A DNA stretch of 53,133 bases from Cloacimonetes bacterium SCGC AAA252-N17. Lineage in GTDB: Bacteria; Cloacimonadota; Cloacimonadia; JGIOTU-2. Where the stretch lies: positions 1 through 53,133 of the forward strand of contig ASNI01000013.1 of assembly GCA_000404785.1 (NCBI GenBank), read 5' to 3'. The notes under the pieces were generated by a model. It did no database searches, was not told where the DNA came from, and worked only from the letters and a program-made list of their open reading frames with translations. The position numbers were made by a program, and so were the translations under genes. Below, piece by piece: positions 16,563 through 24,763 of the stretch (position 1 is the first letter of the stretch; every line of letters begins with the position of its first letter).

Positions 16563-17440
16563 TTTCTCTCATCCTTATTAAAAATTCTTCTTAATTTTTC
16601 TGATACAAGTGTAATATAAATATTCAGCGGGTCTATCTTATGAGCAATGCTGAGATATTTCTTTGCGTTGTTAAAATCTCTTTCTGCAATGTATATCTTG
16701 CTCAGATCGATATAGGATTTGATGTAAAATATATTTTTTTGAATGCTTGTCTTGTAGTTCTCGACTGCCTTATCAATATCCCCCATATTATAGCAGCAAT
16801 TTGCAAAAATGTTGTGAAATTCTGCACTGTTACAACCCAATCGCCCTGCTTTGTCATAACACACAAATGCCTGTATCCAGTTCTTTTTACTATCATAGCA
16901 TTTGCCGATGAGGAGTGCAACTTCTTTGTTTGTTGGGAATTTTTTCTCTGCACTTTTCAACACAGAGATCGCATTATCCCATTCCTTGAGTGCAATGTAT
17001 TGTTCTGCGAGAAAGGTATAGGTTGAAACAAGATTATTAAAGTATGGCATGATCTCTTTAAAATAGGTGATCGCTTCTTTTCTTCGATCCAAATACACGA
17101 GGGCAACGGATTTATTAAAAAGCATTTCGGGAGTTTCTACTGTGATCTTTGAGTACCATTCCAATGCTTTGTGCGCTTTTCCCTTTTGAGTGAGATATAC
17201 ATTTCCCATAAGAAAATTTAGCTGGTTGCTGTCTGGAAATATATTAAGAGCTTTTGCAATGATCTTCTCAGCTTTTTTGAAGAGGGCATGCGTCATATAT
17301 ATCACGTACAGCATCTCATATGCATTGAAGGTATCGGGATGGTCATCAATAACTCCCTGCATGATCTCTTCTGCAAGAAGCCAGTTTTTTTTGATGTGAT
17401 GCTCTGCTTCAAGGAGCTTCGCTTTAATATAATTATCCAT
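16559..17440 (-). CDS. Tetratricopeptide repeat protein (cytoplasmic)
   Basis: 293 residues with no signal peptide. It is built of about seven to eight TPR units, clear examples being EMLFNKSVALVYLDRRKEA, YTFLAEQYIALKEWDNA and FHNIFANCCYNMGDIDKA. TPR proteins act as scaffolds for protein-protein contacts; the partner is unknown. The gene overlaps dusB by 8 bp and ybbR by 4 bp, so its product is made together with tRNA-modifying enzymes, though no functional tie is shown. Confidence 0.85.
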   Translation of the reverse strand: MDNYIKAKLLEAEHHIKKNWLLAEEIMQGVIDDHPDTFNAYEMLYVIYMTHALFKKAEKIIAKALNIFPDSNQLNFLMGNVYLTQKGKAHKALEWYSKITVETPEMLFNKSVALVYLDRRKEAITYFKEIMPYFNNLVSTYTFLAEQYIALKEWDNAISVLKSAEKKFPTNKEVALLIGKCYDSKKNWIQAFVCYDKAGRLGCNSAEFHNIFANCCYNMGDIDKAVENYKTSIQKNIFYIKSYIDLSKIYIAERDFNNAKKYLSIAHKIDPLNIYITLVSEKLRRIFNKDERK

Positions 17441-18398
17441 TAATTACACTCTTCTCAAATGAATTAATCACGTCAACAATCTCGTTTTTTGTTATAAGAT
17501 GATATATCTTATCGCGAAAATGTGATGAGCCGTGCAAACCCTTTGTATAAAAGGGAACGAATTTTCTGAACAATCTGATCGCAGTTGTTTCTCCATAAAA
17601 TTCTACACTTGCAAACAGGTGCTCTTTCATCACTTTAATTCGCTCTTTAGTCGTGAGTTGCAGACTTTCCTTCTTATCAATTTTATCTTTTATCTGTGAG
17701 AAAAGCCAGGGATTTCCAAGCGATCCTCTTCCAACCATTATGGAATCACAACCAGTTTCCTGGAACATCCTCACGCCATCTTCACAAGTAAGAATATCTC
17801 CATTTCCGATTACAGGAATTTTTACAATTTCTTTTGCTTTTTTAATATAGTTCCAATTACTTTTTCCTGAAAACAACTGGCTGCGTGTTCGGGGATGAAT
17901 GATGATTGCTGATGCACCTTCGCTTTCAATAATTTTGATAATTTCCTCAAAATGTTCATCGGAATCCCATCCGATCCTGATCTTTACTGTGAAGAGTGCA
18001 TCTTTTAATAATTTTCTTGTTTGACGAACGATAGAAGCGATCTCGTGAGGGGATTTCAAGAGCGCAGCGCCAGCGCCGTTTTTTACCACTTTCTTGATTG
18101 GACAGCCCATATTTATATCAAAGAAATCGGGATTGAATTTTTGCATGATCCGAATACCTTTTACGATCTTATCTGCCGTATTGCTGAAAACCTGCAAGCC
18201 GATCGGGTGTTCGGTTTCATCGAAATCTGCTAATACTTCAGTTTTCTTATTCTTGTGTATTAGTGCATCTGCGCTGATCATTTCTGAGAGCACTACGTCT
18301 GCACAAAATCGCTTGCAAATCTTACGATACACATAATCGGTATATCCTGCCAGAGGAGCAAGCCAGAGTTTTTTGTCGAAGAGTTCTTGTGATTTCAT
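17433..18398 (-). CDS. dusB: tRNA-dihydrouridine synthase (DusB-type)
   Basis: 321 residues. This FMN- and NADPH-dependent enzyme reduces specific uridines in tRNA to dihydrouridine. The N-terminal TIM barrel opens with LAPLAGYTD, has the catalytic NMGCP (residues 96-100, Cys99) and VKNGAGAALL, the KIRIGW strand, IIHPRTRSQ with substrate-contacting His/Arg, and the phosphate-binding GNGDI and GRGSLGNPW. A small C-terminal helical domain contains the EHLFASVEFYGE region. It is the first gene of the five-gene minus-strand operon. The DusB subtype is assigned by overall resemblance. Confidence 0.93.
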   Translation of the reverse strand: MKSQELFDKKLWLAPLAGYTDYVYRKICKRFCADVVLSEMISADALIHKNKKTEVLADFDETEHPIGLQVFSNTADKIVKGIRIMQKFNPDFFDINMGCPIKKVVKNGAGAALLKSPHEIASIVRQTRKLLKDALFTVKIRIGWDSDEHFEEIIKIIESEGASAIIIHPRTRSQLFSGKSNWNYIKKAKEIVKIPVIGNGDILTCEDGVRMFQETGCDSIMVGRGSLGNPWLFSQIKDKIDKKESLQLTTKERIKVMKEHLFASVEFYGETTAIRLFRKFVPFYTKGLHGSSHFRDKIYHLITKNEIVDVINSFEKSVING

Positions 18399-18528
18399 AT
18401 TATATTAATAAGGTAATGACCTGAACTTGTGTGGCAACTATTTTAGAAATCCAAATTTCAAATTTCTAATTTCAAATGGAATGTCAAAGTTTAAATGTCA
18501 AAATTATATGGATTATGTCGCAAAATCA

Positions 18529-18573
18529 GACTTGCTTCGTGGCGAAGTATGAAGCGAGGATGATTAATATACG
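18529..18573. repeat. 45-bp direct repeat, left boundary of the HNH island
   Basis: Matches 20647-20691 (offset 2118) with a single difference (T18548 versus C20666). It contains a small hairpin (GCTTCG, TGG, CGAAG) and a partial third motif (cgcttcgtggc) directly after it. The two copies enclose the HNH-like gene, the attC-like site and an unknown gene. Confidence 0.88.
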
Positions 18574-18715
18574 CTTCGTGGCAATGCATCGGGATGAATC
18601 AAGAATAGCTTTTATTGGTTTGGTTTTTGGTTATGACACGCTCTTTAATTGAGTATAATTCTGAATGGTCACTTTTTTGTAACGTTCCGGCAACTATTCA
18701 AGATTTTCAAAGATT

Positions 18716-18850
18716 TGTCAACGGTGGAAATAAGCTGCAAAAACGCAAACACTTTCATACCAATAAATTACAAAAAAACTAATATTAACTCTACCAGCCC
18801 AAAAATTAAAACCCATCTGCGTTTTTGTCAGCTTCATTAGATTGTTAGGC
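18716..18850 (-). other. Integron-type attC-like recombination site
   Basis: Read on the minus strand, 15 bp after the HNH-gene stop, the order is: GCCTAAC (R'' box, fits RYYYAAC), 9-nt spacer AATCTAATG, AAGCTGAC (L'' box), AAAAACGCA, a 70-nt variable loop, TGCGTTTTT, GCAGCTT (L' box), 9-nt spacer ATTTCCACC, then GTTGACA (R' box, matches GTT and two further positions). The arms 18732-18747 and 18818-18834 pair fully except for one extra A in L'', at the position of the extrahelical base that sets strand choice in known attC sites. Equal 9-nt spacers also match classic cassette sites. The degenerate R' box is the weak point. Position and orientation relative to the gene are those of a gene cassette. 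Confidence 0.68.
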
Positions 18851-18864
18851 GTTGCTATTTATAC

Positions 18865-19521
18865 TTATTTTAATTCTCCAGTAAATACCCAGAAATCTAC
18901 ACAATCGAAAAATGTAAACCAGAAAAACCCATTTTGGGAATCTTTAGTATGAGTCCAAAAATATTTAAAAATACCTTTAGCAAATGTTTTAAATTTTCCT
19001 TTCTTTTCTAAACTTCTTCGATCGCTTCTTACAGTTGGTTGCATAAAGTTAACATTAATTTTAGAATCTAAAGGTAAAATCATTTTTGTTTCATGGTAAA
19101 ATATACCTCTAGTTATTCTTTCAACTTCTCGTTTAATCCTATTTGCATCAATGTGTACTACATCTCCTGAGCCTAAATAGATTCCTTGAGGTGTTGAAAG
19201 TTCAATTGGATGAATACTGTTTAAGATATACTGTTTATATTTTTTACTCTTTTCATGACTTATTTGCTTGATAATTTTCATATTCCATAATTCACGGGCA
19301 GGTTTGCTTTCCCAAAAACCTGGAATTGAAAGAAAAAGTCGAAAATATTCATCATCCTTTTCGTAACATTTGTTGCAGGAAATATGAGTTGGGACGGTTA
19401 TTAAGTCTTTACCAATATTGCGGTACTTCTTTAAGAATATACTTTTAGGTGAAATATGATCAACAGAATTAGCACCCGCTTCTCCACAAATAAAACAAAT
19501 TTTTTTATCGTAATCAGTCAA
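18865..19521 (-). CDS. HNH-like endonuclease domain protein, probable integron cassette gene
   Basis: 218 residues. The N-terminal 60 residues form a zinc-knuckle HNH-like unit: Cys9-x2-Cys12, then VDHISPKS (Asp21, His22), then SCNKCYEKDDEYF (Cys49, Asn50, Cys52, Asp57, Glu58). This is the C-x2-C ... DH ... C-N-x-C order seen in HNH nucleases of restriction and phage systems. The remaining 150 residues, rich in basic and aromatic residues, are not recognised and could bind nucleic acid. The stop codon lies 15 bp from an attC-like site, and the island is bounded by 45-bp direct repeats, so horizontal acquisition is likely. A defence role is an inference. Confidence 0.62.
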   Translation of the reverse strand: MTDYDKKICFICGEAGANSVDHISPKSIFLKKYRNIGKDLITVPTHISCNKCYEKDDEYFRLFLSIPGFWESKPARELWNMKIIKQISHEKSKKYKQYILNSIHPIELSTPQGIYLGSGDVVHIDANRIKREVERITRGIFYHETKMILPLDSKINVNFMQPTVRSDRRSLEKKGKFKTFAKGIFKYFWTHTKDSQNGFFWFTFFDCVDFWVFTGELK

Positions 19522-19616
19522 AATACTTCTTCCGCTTTTAGTGACACCAAACTATGTATTAACATGCGAACTGGCTTGATAATACTCCCTTTTGATTTCT
19601 GTTCATATACATTCAC

Positions 19617-20411
19617 CTATATTCCTAGCTCTCTAAGCATTCTTGCTATTTCCTTGCCGTTTGGCACGTGTCCATGAGGGTCTATTTCTTTCGCTCGCTC
19701 AAGAAATTTCAAACATTTCTCAGGTGGAAGCATAACTCCCTTTATGCGTAGGATCAATGCTACGGACTCTGCTATTTCTTTATTTTCAAGTGCGATACTC
19801 ACCTCTCTGCTCAGGAGTTCCATATTGGCTTGTCTGAAAGATAGAACTGGATCTTTCTGATTAGCCATAACTAACTCATTGGTCAAAGCAGCAACCATTA
19901 CATCGATATCTTCTTGAGAAAGACTTGGGAATCTAGGTTCAATTTCTTTCGATAACGCTTCGAAAATTCCAAACATGCCGAAATCGATAAGTTGTAATAA
20001 TCTTTTGTGAAATTTTTCTTTTGAACTATTCAAAGTGTTCTTTTTATAACGTGAAATCTCCCAATCAAAATAATCACTAGGTCCTAAATACAGAGCTTCT
20101 CGTTTAGGGTCAAAATTAGGAATTTCCTCTATTAGTTTTTCTACACCACTTCTTCCTTCTTCAAATAGTGTCTTCATCCAATTCATTCTTGAAATTGATA
20201 TTTCTGTATCCAAAAAATGGAAAGCGAAATAAGAATGACTTAAAAGTATTTTACCTTCATTTTTCTTGTATATGGCTAGCTCATAAGATGGGGTAAATTG
20301 AAATGGGCTGGCTTTGAAAATTCTTGACAATAACTTTCGAATGAATCCCCATCTTACGAGGCTGAAGACATAGGTTTCATCATTGGACGAAATATTTAAA
20401 GATATTCCCAT
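19617..20411 (-). CDS. Unknown protein paired with the HNH-like gene
   Basis: 264 residues with no signal peptide or membrane helix and no family I recognise. The first half is beta-rich (ETYVFSLVRWGFIRKLL, KILLSHSYFAFHFL). The second half is helical (LSQEDIDVMVAALTNELVMA, SREVSIALENKEIAESVALIL) and ends with a segment resembling a TPR-like helical pair (EKCLKFLERAKEIDPHGHVPN). The motif LYLGPSDYFDWE is conspicuous. The HNH-like gene begins 95 bp downstream in the same direction, within the same repeat-bounded island. The pair may act together, but nothing in the sequence proves it. Confidence 0.6.
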   Translation of the reverse strand: MGISLNISSNDETYVFSLVRWGFIRKLLSRIFKASPFQFTPSYELAIYKKNEGKILLSHSYFAFHFLDTEISISRMNWMKTLFEEGRSGVEKLIEEIPNFDPKREALYLGPSDYFDWEISRYKKNTLNSSKEKFHKRLLQLIDFGMFGIFEALSKEIEPRFPSLSQEDIDVMVAALTNELVMANQKDPVLSFRQANMELLSREVSIALENKEIAESVALILRIKGVMLPPEKCLKFLERAKEIDPHGHVPNGKEIARMLRELGI

Positions 20412-20573
20412 AATTTTTTCCCCTAACTATTTATTATCCCGCCACCAAGCGTGATAATATCCTTATATCCAAGCTTCATTACATACTTCCATACATTATT
20501 ATTAATAAAAACCTACTTTGCGAAAAAATGGAATGGTGTTTCCCTGTCAACTTTTTCACACCACCGCCCCTCG

Positions 20574-20594
20574 TTCCCAAAGCCCCTTTGGGAA
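20574..20594. repeat. Hairpin TTCCCAAAG-CCC-CTTTGGGAA
   Basis: Perfect 9-bp arms with a 3-nt loop. It is related to the inverted text near 9892-9913 (AAGGCTTTGGGAACGAGGGG), so it belongs to a dispersed repeat rather than acting as a local terminator. Confidence 0.8.
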
Positions 20595-20646
20595 TGCAAT
20601 AACAAAAATACTGGATTCCCGCGTTCGCGAGAATGACAGACTTCAT

Positions 20647-20691
20647 GACTTGCTTCGTGGCGAAGCATGAAGCGAGGATGATTAATATACG
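20647..20691. repeat. 45-bp direct repeat, right boundary of the HNH island
   Basis: Second copy of 18529-18573, same orientation, one mismatch. Confidence 0.88.
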
Positions 20692-20885
20692 TAATTCTCG
20701 ATTCATGCTCTCTGCGTTCACTACGAATCAAGTCTTGCTTGTAGGAGTTTTCTTTTCATTATTGATAATCAGTTGGATTTATTTCATAACAAGTACCAAA
20801 ACTTTTCGTGATATTTCGTTGTTAAAATCCCCCTCGTAGATAAATATCTTGTCAATGTTAAACCCATTCGGACACTTGGTACATC

Positions 20886-21572
20886 ATGAAAAAAGATAAA
20901 GCGATCGTACTCCTCAGCGGCGGTCTGGATAGCTGTGTAGTAACTGCAATTGCACAGAAGGAGTATCAGGTTTGTCTTCTGCATGTGAATTACGGACAGA
21001 GAACTGTTACTCGAGAAGAACAAGCATTCAAAGATATAGCTGCATATTATAAGATAAAAGATTTTCTGAATGTAGATATTGGTTATCTGCAAAAAATTGG
21101 CGGATCGAGCTTGACGGATAATGAGATTCCTATTCCTGATAAAAGTTCTGATAATAAAATACCAACAACCTACGTTCCTTTCCGAAATGCAAACCTGCTC
21201 TCCATCGCAACAGCATGGGCAGAAGTGATCGGTGCAACTAAGATATTTATTGGCGCTATGGAGGAGGACAGCAGCGGTTATCCTGATTGCAGAGAGCAAT
21301 TTTTCAATAGTTTTAATAAAATCATAAAAGAAGGCACAAAGCCGGACACCAATATCGAGATAGAAACTCCCATCCTTCACAAAACGAAAGCTGAAGTGGT
21401 TCAATTAGGCATAGAATTAAAAGCCCCGCTCCATCTCACATGGTCATGCTATCAAAACGAAGACAAGGCATGCGGTGTGTGCGAAAGCTGTAAACTTCGG
21501 ATAACTGCCTTCCGACAAGCCGGTTACCCGGACCCAATCCCCTATGCAGTACCCATCCAATGGAAACATTAA
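20886..21572 (+). CDS. queC: 7-cyano-7-deazaguanine synthase QueC
   Basis: 228 residues. QueC converts 7-carboxy-7-deazaguanine to preQ0 with ATP and ammonia, in the queuosine pathway (also feeding deazaguanine DNA modification in some islands). Residues 11-16 are the pyrophosphatase motif SGGLDS, and the C-terminal zinc site is complete: Cys188, Cys196, Cys199 and Cys202 (GVCESC). FRNANLL and GAMEEDSSGYPDCR are family-typical. No queD, queE or queF lies nearby. The xerC start overlaps its 3' end by 13 bp, making it the first gene of a four-gene operon. Confidence 0.97.
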   Translation: MKKDKAIVLLSGGLDSCVVTAIAQKEYQVCLLHVNYGQRTVTREEQAFKDIAAYYKIKDFLNVDIGYLQKIGGSSLTDNEIPIPDKSSDNKIPTTYVPFRNANLLSIATAWAEVIGATKIFIGAMEEDSSGYPDCREQFFNSFNKIIKEGTKPDTNIEIETPILHKTKAEVVQLGIELKAPLHLTWSCYQNEDKACGVCESCKLRITAFRQAGYPDPIPYAVPIQWKH

Positions 21573-22459
21573 TTCAAAAATACAAAGAATATCTTATTTC
21601 TCAAAATTACTCCAAACACACTCTGCGCGCTTACCTCGGAGATGTTGAACAGTTCATAGATTTTATCAAGAAATTCTTCCCGAATGAAAAAGTCGTTATC
21701 GAAGATATAAACAAATCTATGTTCCGGGATTTTCTTCAGCATCTGAGCGAGCAAAAGGACGGCAACAGAACCCTTGCCCGAAAGGTCATCTCGATCAAGG
21801 CATTCTTTTCGTACCTGATACAGAATGATCTTACAAAACATAATCCTATCATAGAAATAAAAATCCCAAAATTTGAAAAATACGCTGCAACTTTTCTCAC
21901 AGAAAAAGATATGCGTTTCGTTCTGCAAATACCCGACCAGGAGGATGCACTCGGCATTCGGAACCTCGCTATCCTCGAGCTGCTTTACAGCACAGGTATT
22001 CGTATCGGAGAGCTTGCCGGATTGAAGATCAAGGATGTGGATTTCATACAGAGCCAGATAAAAGTACTTGGCAAACGCTCTAAAACACGGATCATTCCAA
22101 TGGGAAGCTATGCAATCAATGCGCTGCAAAAATATCTCAAGATAAGGGAATCCTTCATAAAAGATAAAGATGTCCCTGAAGTATTTGTTTCTCATAATGG
22201 CAATCCCCTCTCAGCAGACGAGCTCAGATATATTGTGAATAAATATCTAAAAGTTATTGAAAAATCCAAGAATTACAGTCCTCACACCCTTCGTCATACC
22301 TTTGCAACACACCTGCTCAATCACGGCGCCGATCTGCGTTCTGTGCAGGAACTTCTCGGTCATAGCAGTTTAACATCAACAGAAATTTACACCCATACTT
22401 CCATGCAAAAACTGAAAGAAGCATACAAAACAGCGCACCCTCATGGCGACAGAAAATAA
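21560..22459 (+). CDS. xerC: Tyrosine recombinase XerC/XerD-like
   Basis: 299 residues, the normal Xer length. An N-terminal SAM-like DNA-binding domain (about 1-90) is followed by the catalytic domain with all residues: Arg148 (TGIRIGEL), the GKRSKTR lysine segment, His242 and Arg245 (HTLRHTFATHLL), His268 (LGH) and Tyr277 (EIYTH). It is expected to resolve chromosome dimers at dif. The additional patch of integron integrases (IntI) is not visible, so it is probably not the enzyme for the attC-like site 2.7 kb away, although the closeness is notable. The start overlaps queC by 13 bp. XerC versus XerD cannot be decided from sequence alone. Confidence 0.93.
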   Translation: METLIQKYKEYLISQNYSKHTLRAYLGDVEQFIDFIKKFFPNEKVVIEDINKSMFRDFLQHLSEQKDGNRTLARKVISIKAFFSYLIQNDLTKHNPIIEIKIPKFEKYAATFLTEKDMRFVLQIPDQEDALGIRNLAILELLYSTGIRIGELAGLKIKDVDFIQSQIKVLGKRSKTRIIPMGSYAINALQKYLKIRESFIKDKDVPEVFVSHNGNPLSADELRYIVNKYLKVIEKSKNYSPHTLRHTFATHLLNHGADLRSVQELLGHSSLTSTEIYTHTSMQKLKEAYKTAHPHGDRK

Positions 22460-22507
22460 TCCGAAAATTGACAAAATAAAATTTCAGAAAGCTAAATTGA
22501 AAATACT

Positions 22508-23137
22508 ATGAAAAAAAATATTATTATAGGAATCGCAGGCGGCACAGGTTCGGGAAAAACGACTTTGGCAGAGAGGATCATTGAAGAACTTAATGAACCA
22601 AATGTATTCATCATCAAACAGGATGCCTATTATAAATCTTATTCAGCACTTAGTTTTGATGAACGTAAAAACATCAACTTTGACCATCCCGATGCTTTTG
22701 ATACACCACTTCTTATGAAGCACCTTAATAATCTCAAGAACGATTTCCCAATCGATATGCCACAATATGATTTTGCAAACCATCTTAGGAAGAAAGAGAC
22801 AATCCCTATTTCACCCCACAAGGTGATCATGCTCGAAGGGATCCTTGTTTTTGAAAATATGGAATTACGCAATTTTCTCGATATTAAAATCTTTGTAGAT
22901 ACCGATGCTGATGTCCGCATTCTCAGAAGGATCAAACGCGATATTCAAGATCGAGGACGCACTTTTGAATCCGTGTATAATCAATATATGAATACCGTGC
23001 GGCCTATGCATCTGGAGTTCGTGGAACCTTCCAAGAAATACGCAGATGTCATTGTGCCCGAAGGCGGTATGAACATTATCGCGATCGATATGATCGTTTC
23101 AAAAATAAAACAAATATTACAGGAAAGCGAGGAATAA
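22508..23137 (+). CDS. udk: Uridine kinase
   Basis: 209 residues. It phosphorylates uridine and cytidine using ATP or GTP for pyrimidine salvage. The P-loop GGTGSGKTT is at residues 11-19, followed by IKQDAYYKSY with the catalytic Asp, the DHPDAFD segment, IMLEGILVFE (Walker B-like), the FVDTDADVRILRRIKRD lid region and QYMNTVRPMHLEFVEPSK, all typical of Udk. Its stop overlaps the start of the next gene (TAATG at 23135-23139). A nucleoside-releasing 5'-nucleotidase elsewhere in the window could supply substrate. Confidence 0.95.
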   Translation: MKKNIIIGIAGGTGSGKTTLAERIIEELNEPNVFIIKQDAYYKSYSALSFDERKNINFDHPDAFDTPLLMKHLNNLKNDFPIDMPQYDFANHLRKKETIPISPHKVIMLEGILVFENMELRNFLDIKIFVDTDADVRILRRIKRDIQDRGRTFESVYNQYMNTVRPMHLEFVEPSKKYADVIVPEGGMNIIAIDMIVSKIKQILQESEE

Positions 23138-24489
23138 TGAAAAAATATTTCCTAACCTTAATTGGATTTTTCTTAGTGAGCACGCTCGTATTTGCTTCGA
23201 CAGATATGACCGTGTACAACCAGAACTTTGCCACTGTGCGAAGTGAACTTTCTATTATTCTGCAAAAGGGATTGAATCTGTACAGTTATGATGATATTCC
23301 TGCTGCGATACAACCCACTTCAGTTCATCTTGAGCCCGTTAAATCTTCAGACAAAGTGATCATCACACTTCAAAATTTCGAGTATGATCTGGCGAACACA
23401 GAAAAAATTCTCGAAAAATATCTCGATAAGAACATCGAAATTATTGTAAAAAGTGGTGAACTTTTCACAGGTATTCTCAAATCTTTTGATCATAAAACGA
23501 TTGTAATCCAGAAAACGGACAAGGGTATTACTATGATCAGCATCGATGAAGTGCAGAATTTCAACCTTGAAAAAATGCCCGAGAACTTCTTCACCAAACC
23601 TACTTTGAACTGGGAACTGCTCTCCAATAAATCCGGCGATACTGCTTGCAAAATGAGCTACATTACCAATAATATTTCCTGGGATGCACAGTACGTGGGC
23701 ATTCTTGATAATGAAGATGAACATCTCAATCTTTCATCATGGATATCTCTGAAGAATAATTCCGGAAAAGCATTCAAAGATGTAACGCTTAAACTCATGG
23801 CTGGTGATGTAAATTTAGCTCCGGTTTATCCAACTATGCAGCGCGAAATGGCTATGAAAGCAGATGGTCTCGGCGGATATGCAGAACCGCAGATCACAGA
23901 AAAGGAATTTTTTGAATATCACCTCTACACGCTTGAAAATAAAACTGTGGATATAAATAACCACCAGCAGAAGCAACTCTCACTCTTTGATCCAACTGAT
24001 GTGAATGTCACAAAGATATATCGATACAATACCAATTATGGAAATGATATTTCAGTGCTCATCAGCTTCAAGAATGATGAAAAATCCGGTCTTGGCATTC
24101 CTCTGCCAATGGGAAAAATACGTATATTTAAAACTCAGGATAATGATGCTGCTGAATTTGTAGGCGAGGATCGCATCGAGCACACTCCAAGAAATGAAGA
24201 AGTTGAGATCACTATCGGCACTGCCTTTGACATAAAGGGAGAATGCACTCTTGTTGAAAGCAACCGTCCAAGCCAGAAATCCCGTGAAGAAAAATACGAG
24301 TGCGAGATCCGCAATCAAAAGAAAGAACCAGTAACCATTGAAGTAACACGAAGTCTCGGCACAAACTGGACGATCACAAAATCGGACATTGATTATACAA
24401 AGAAAGATGCCTACACCATAGAATTCCAGGTGAAGATTCCTGCTGAAGATAAAGTCAACTTCAATTTTACGGTGTTGTATAAGTATTGA
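23137..24489 (+). CDS. Secreted DUF4139-like protein
   Basis: 450 residues. Signal peptide 1-20 (ends LVFA). The N-terminal part (VYNQNFATVRSELSIILQKGLNLYSYDDIPAAIQPTSV) and the C-terminal beta-rich domain (ISWDAQYVGIL, SWISLKNNSGKAFKDVTLKLMAGD, then IPLPMGKIRIFKTQDNDAAEFVGED) match DUF4139-containing proteins. The biochemical role of that family is unknown. Between them is a short barrel-like segment, residues about 100-140 (IEIIVKSGELFTGILKSF). Overlap of its start with udk shows translational coupling. No terminator is visible after it, but tandem repeats follow. Confidence 0.72.
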   Translation: MKKYFLTLIGFFLVSTLVFASTDMTVYNQNFATVRSELSIILQKGLNLYSYDDIPAAIQPTSVHLEPVKSSDKVIITLQNFEYDLANTEKILEKYLDKNIEIIVKSGELFTGILKSFDHKTIVIQKTDKGITMISIDEVQNFNLEKMPENFFTKPTLNWELLSNKSGDTACKMSYITNNISWDAQYVGILDNEDEHLNLSSWISLKNNSGKAFKDVTLKLMAGDVNLAPVYPTMQREMAMKADGLGGYAEPQITEKEFFEYHLYTLENKTVDINNHQQKQLSLFDPTDVNVTKIYRYNTNYGNDISVLISFKNDEKSGLGIPLPMGKIRIFKTQDNDAAEFVGEDRIEHTPRNEEVEITIGTAFDIKGECTLVESNRPSQKSREEKYECEIRNQKKEPVTIEVTRSLGTNWTITKSDIDYTKKDAYTIEFQVKIPAEDKVNFNFTVLYKY

Positions 24490-24576
24490 GGTTATAACGC
24501 TCCGATATATCGTAGTCCCCGATTGCAATGACTGTTTGAATTTTTGAAATTTCAGATATATTATGTAAATTTTTAA

Positions 24577-24672
24577 AAATAGTTCGAACTTTTTTAAAAT
24601 GGATTTCAAAATAGTTCGGACTTTTTTTAAATGGATTTCAAAAAAGTTTTGACTTTTTTCAAATATATTTAA
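24577..24672 (+). repeat. Three tandem copies of a 32-bp unit
   Basis: A unit of 32 bp, core AGTTCGAACT...AAATGGATTTCAAAA, is repeated three times with increasing divergence (anchors at 24581, 24613 and 24645). It lies between the DUF4139 gene and the ATPase gene. Confidence 0.75.
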
Positions 24673-24680
24673 AGATTATC

Positions 24681-24707
24681 TTGACATTTTTTAATGCGGT
24701 ATAAAAT
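24681..24707 (+). promoter_or_regulatory. Candidate promoter of the DUF4143 ATPase operon
   Basis: TTGACA (24681-24686), then 15 bp, then TAAAAT (24702-24707), inside GTATAAAATATC. It is 57 bp upstream of the ATPase ATG. The spacing is a little short for a sigma-70-type promoter. Confidence 0.4.
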
Positions 24708-24763
24708 ATCTCACAAATTCTGATGTGTAAATATACAATAAAAATATTTATTTCAAGCAAATA

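Larger units (their letters stand above)
18399..18864. other. Spacer with a boundary repeat and the attC-like site
   Basis: 466 bp without a gene. It holds low-complexity AT text (18440-18520, caaatttctaatttcaaat-type), the 45-bp repeat (18529-18573) and the attC-like element (18716-18850). A 63-codon open frame at 18649-18840 runs through the attC-like arms and is not believed. Confidence 0.7.
20412..20885. other. Divergent spacer with hairpins and the right boundary repeat
   Basis: 474 bp between divergent genes. It holds the hairpin at 20574-20594 (TTCCCAAAG / CTTTGGGAA), a GATTCCCGCG...CGAGAATGAC hairpin around 20613-20637, the 45-bp repeat and, presumably, the queC operon promoter. Text around 20566-20590 recurs inverted at about 9890-9913 inside the restriction island. 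No preQ1-type riboswitch was recognised ahead of queC. Confidence 0.65.

Noticed and set aside
18649..18840. 63-codon open frame between dusB and the HNH-like gene
   Set aside because: It is made of the attC-like arms and loop; there is no ribosome site.
20421..20427. GTTAGGG (minus strand) 10 bp before the 264-residue gene, as a second attC R' box
   Set aside because: No matching L boxes or paired arm were found at the required 9-nt spacing, so it is probably chance or a very degraded site.
20840..20885. preQ1 riboswitch upstream of queC
   Set aside because: The short leader shows no recognisable preQ1 aptamer (no conserved C-rich loop and A-rich tail pairing).
21560..22459. The tyrosine recombinase as an integron integrase for the attC-like site
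   Set aside because: Length and motifs fit XerC/XerD; the extra IntI-specific patch near the catalytic domain is not visible.
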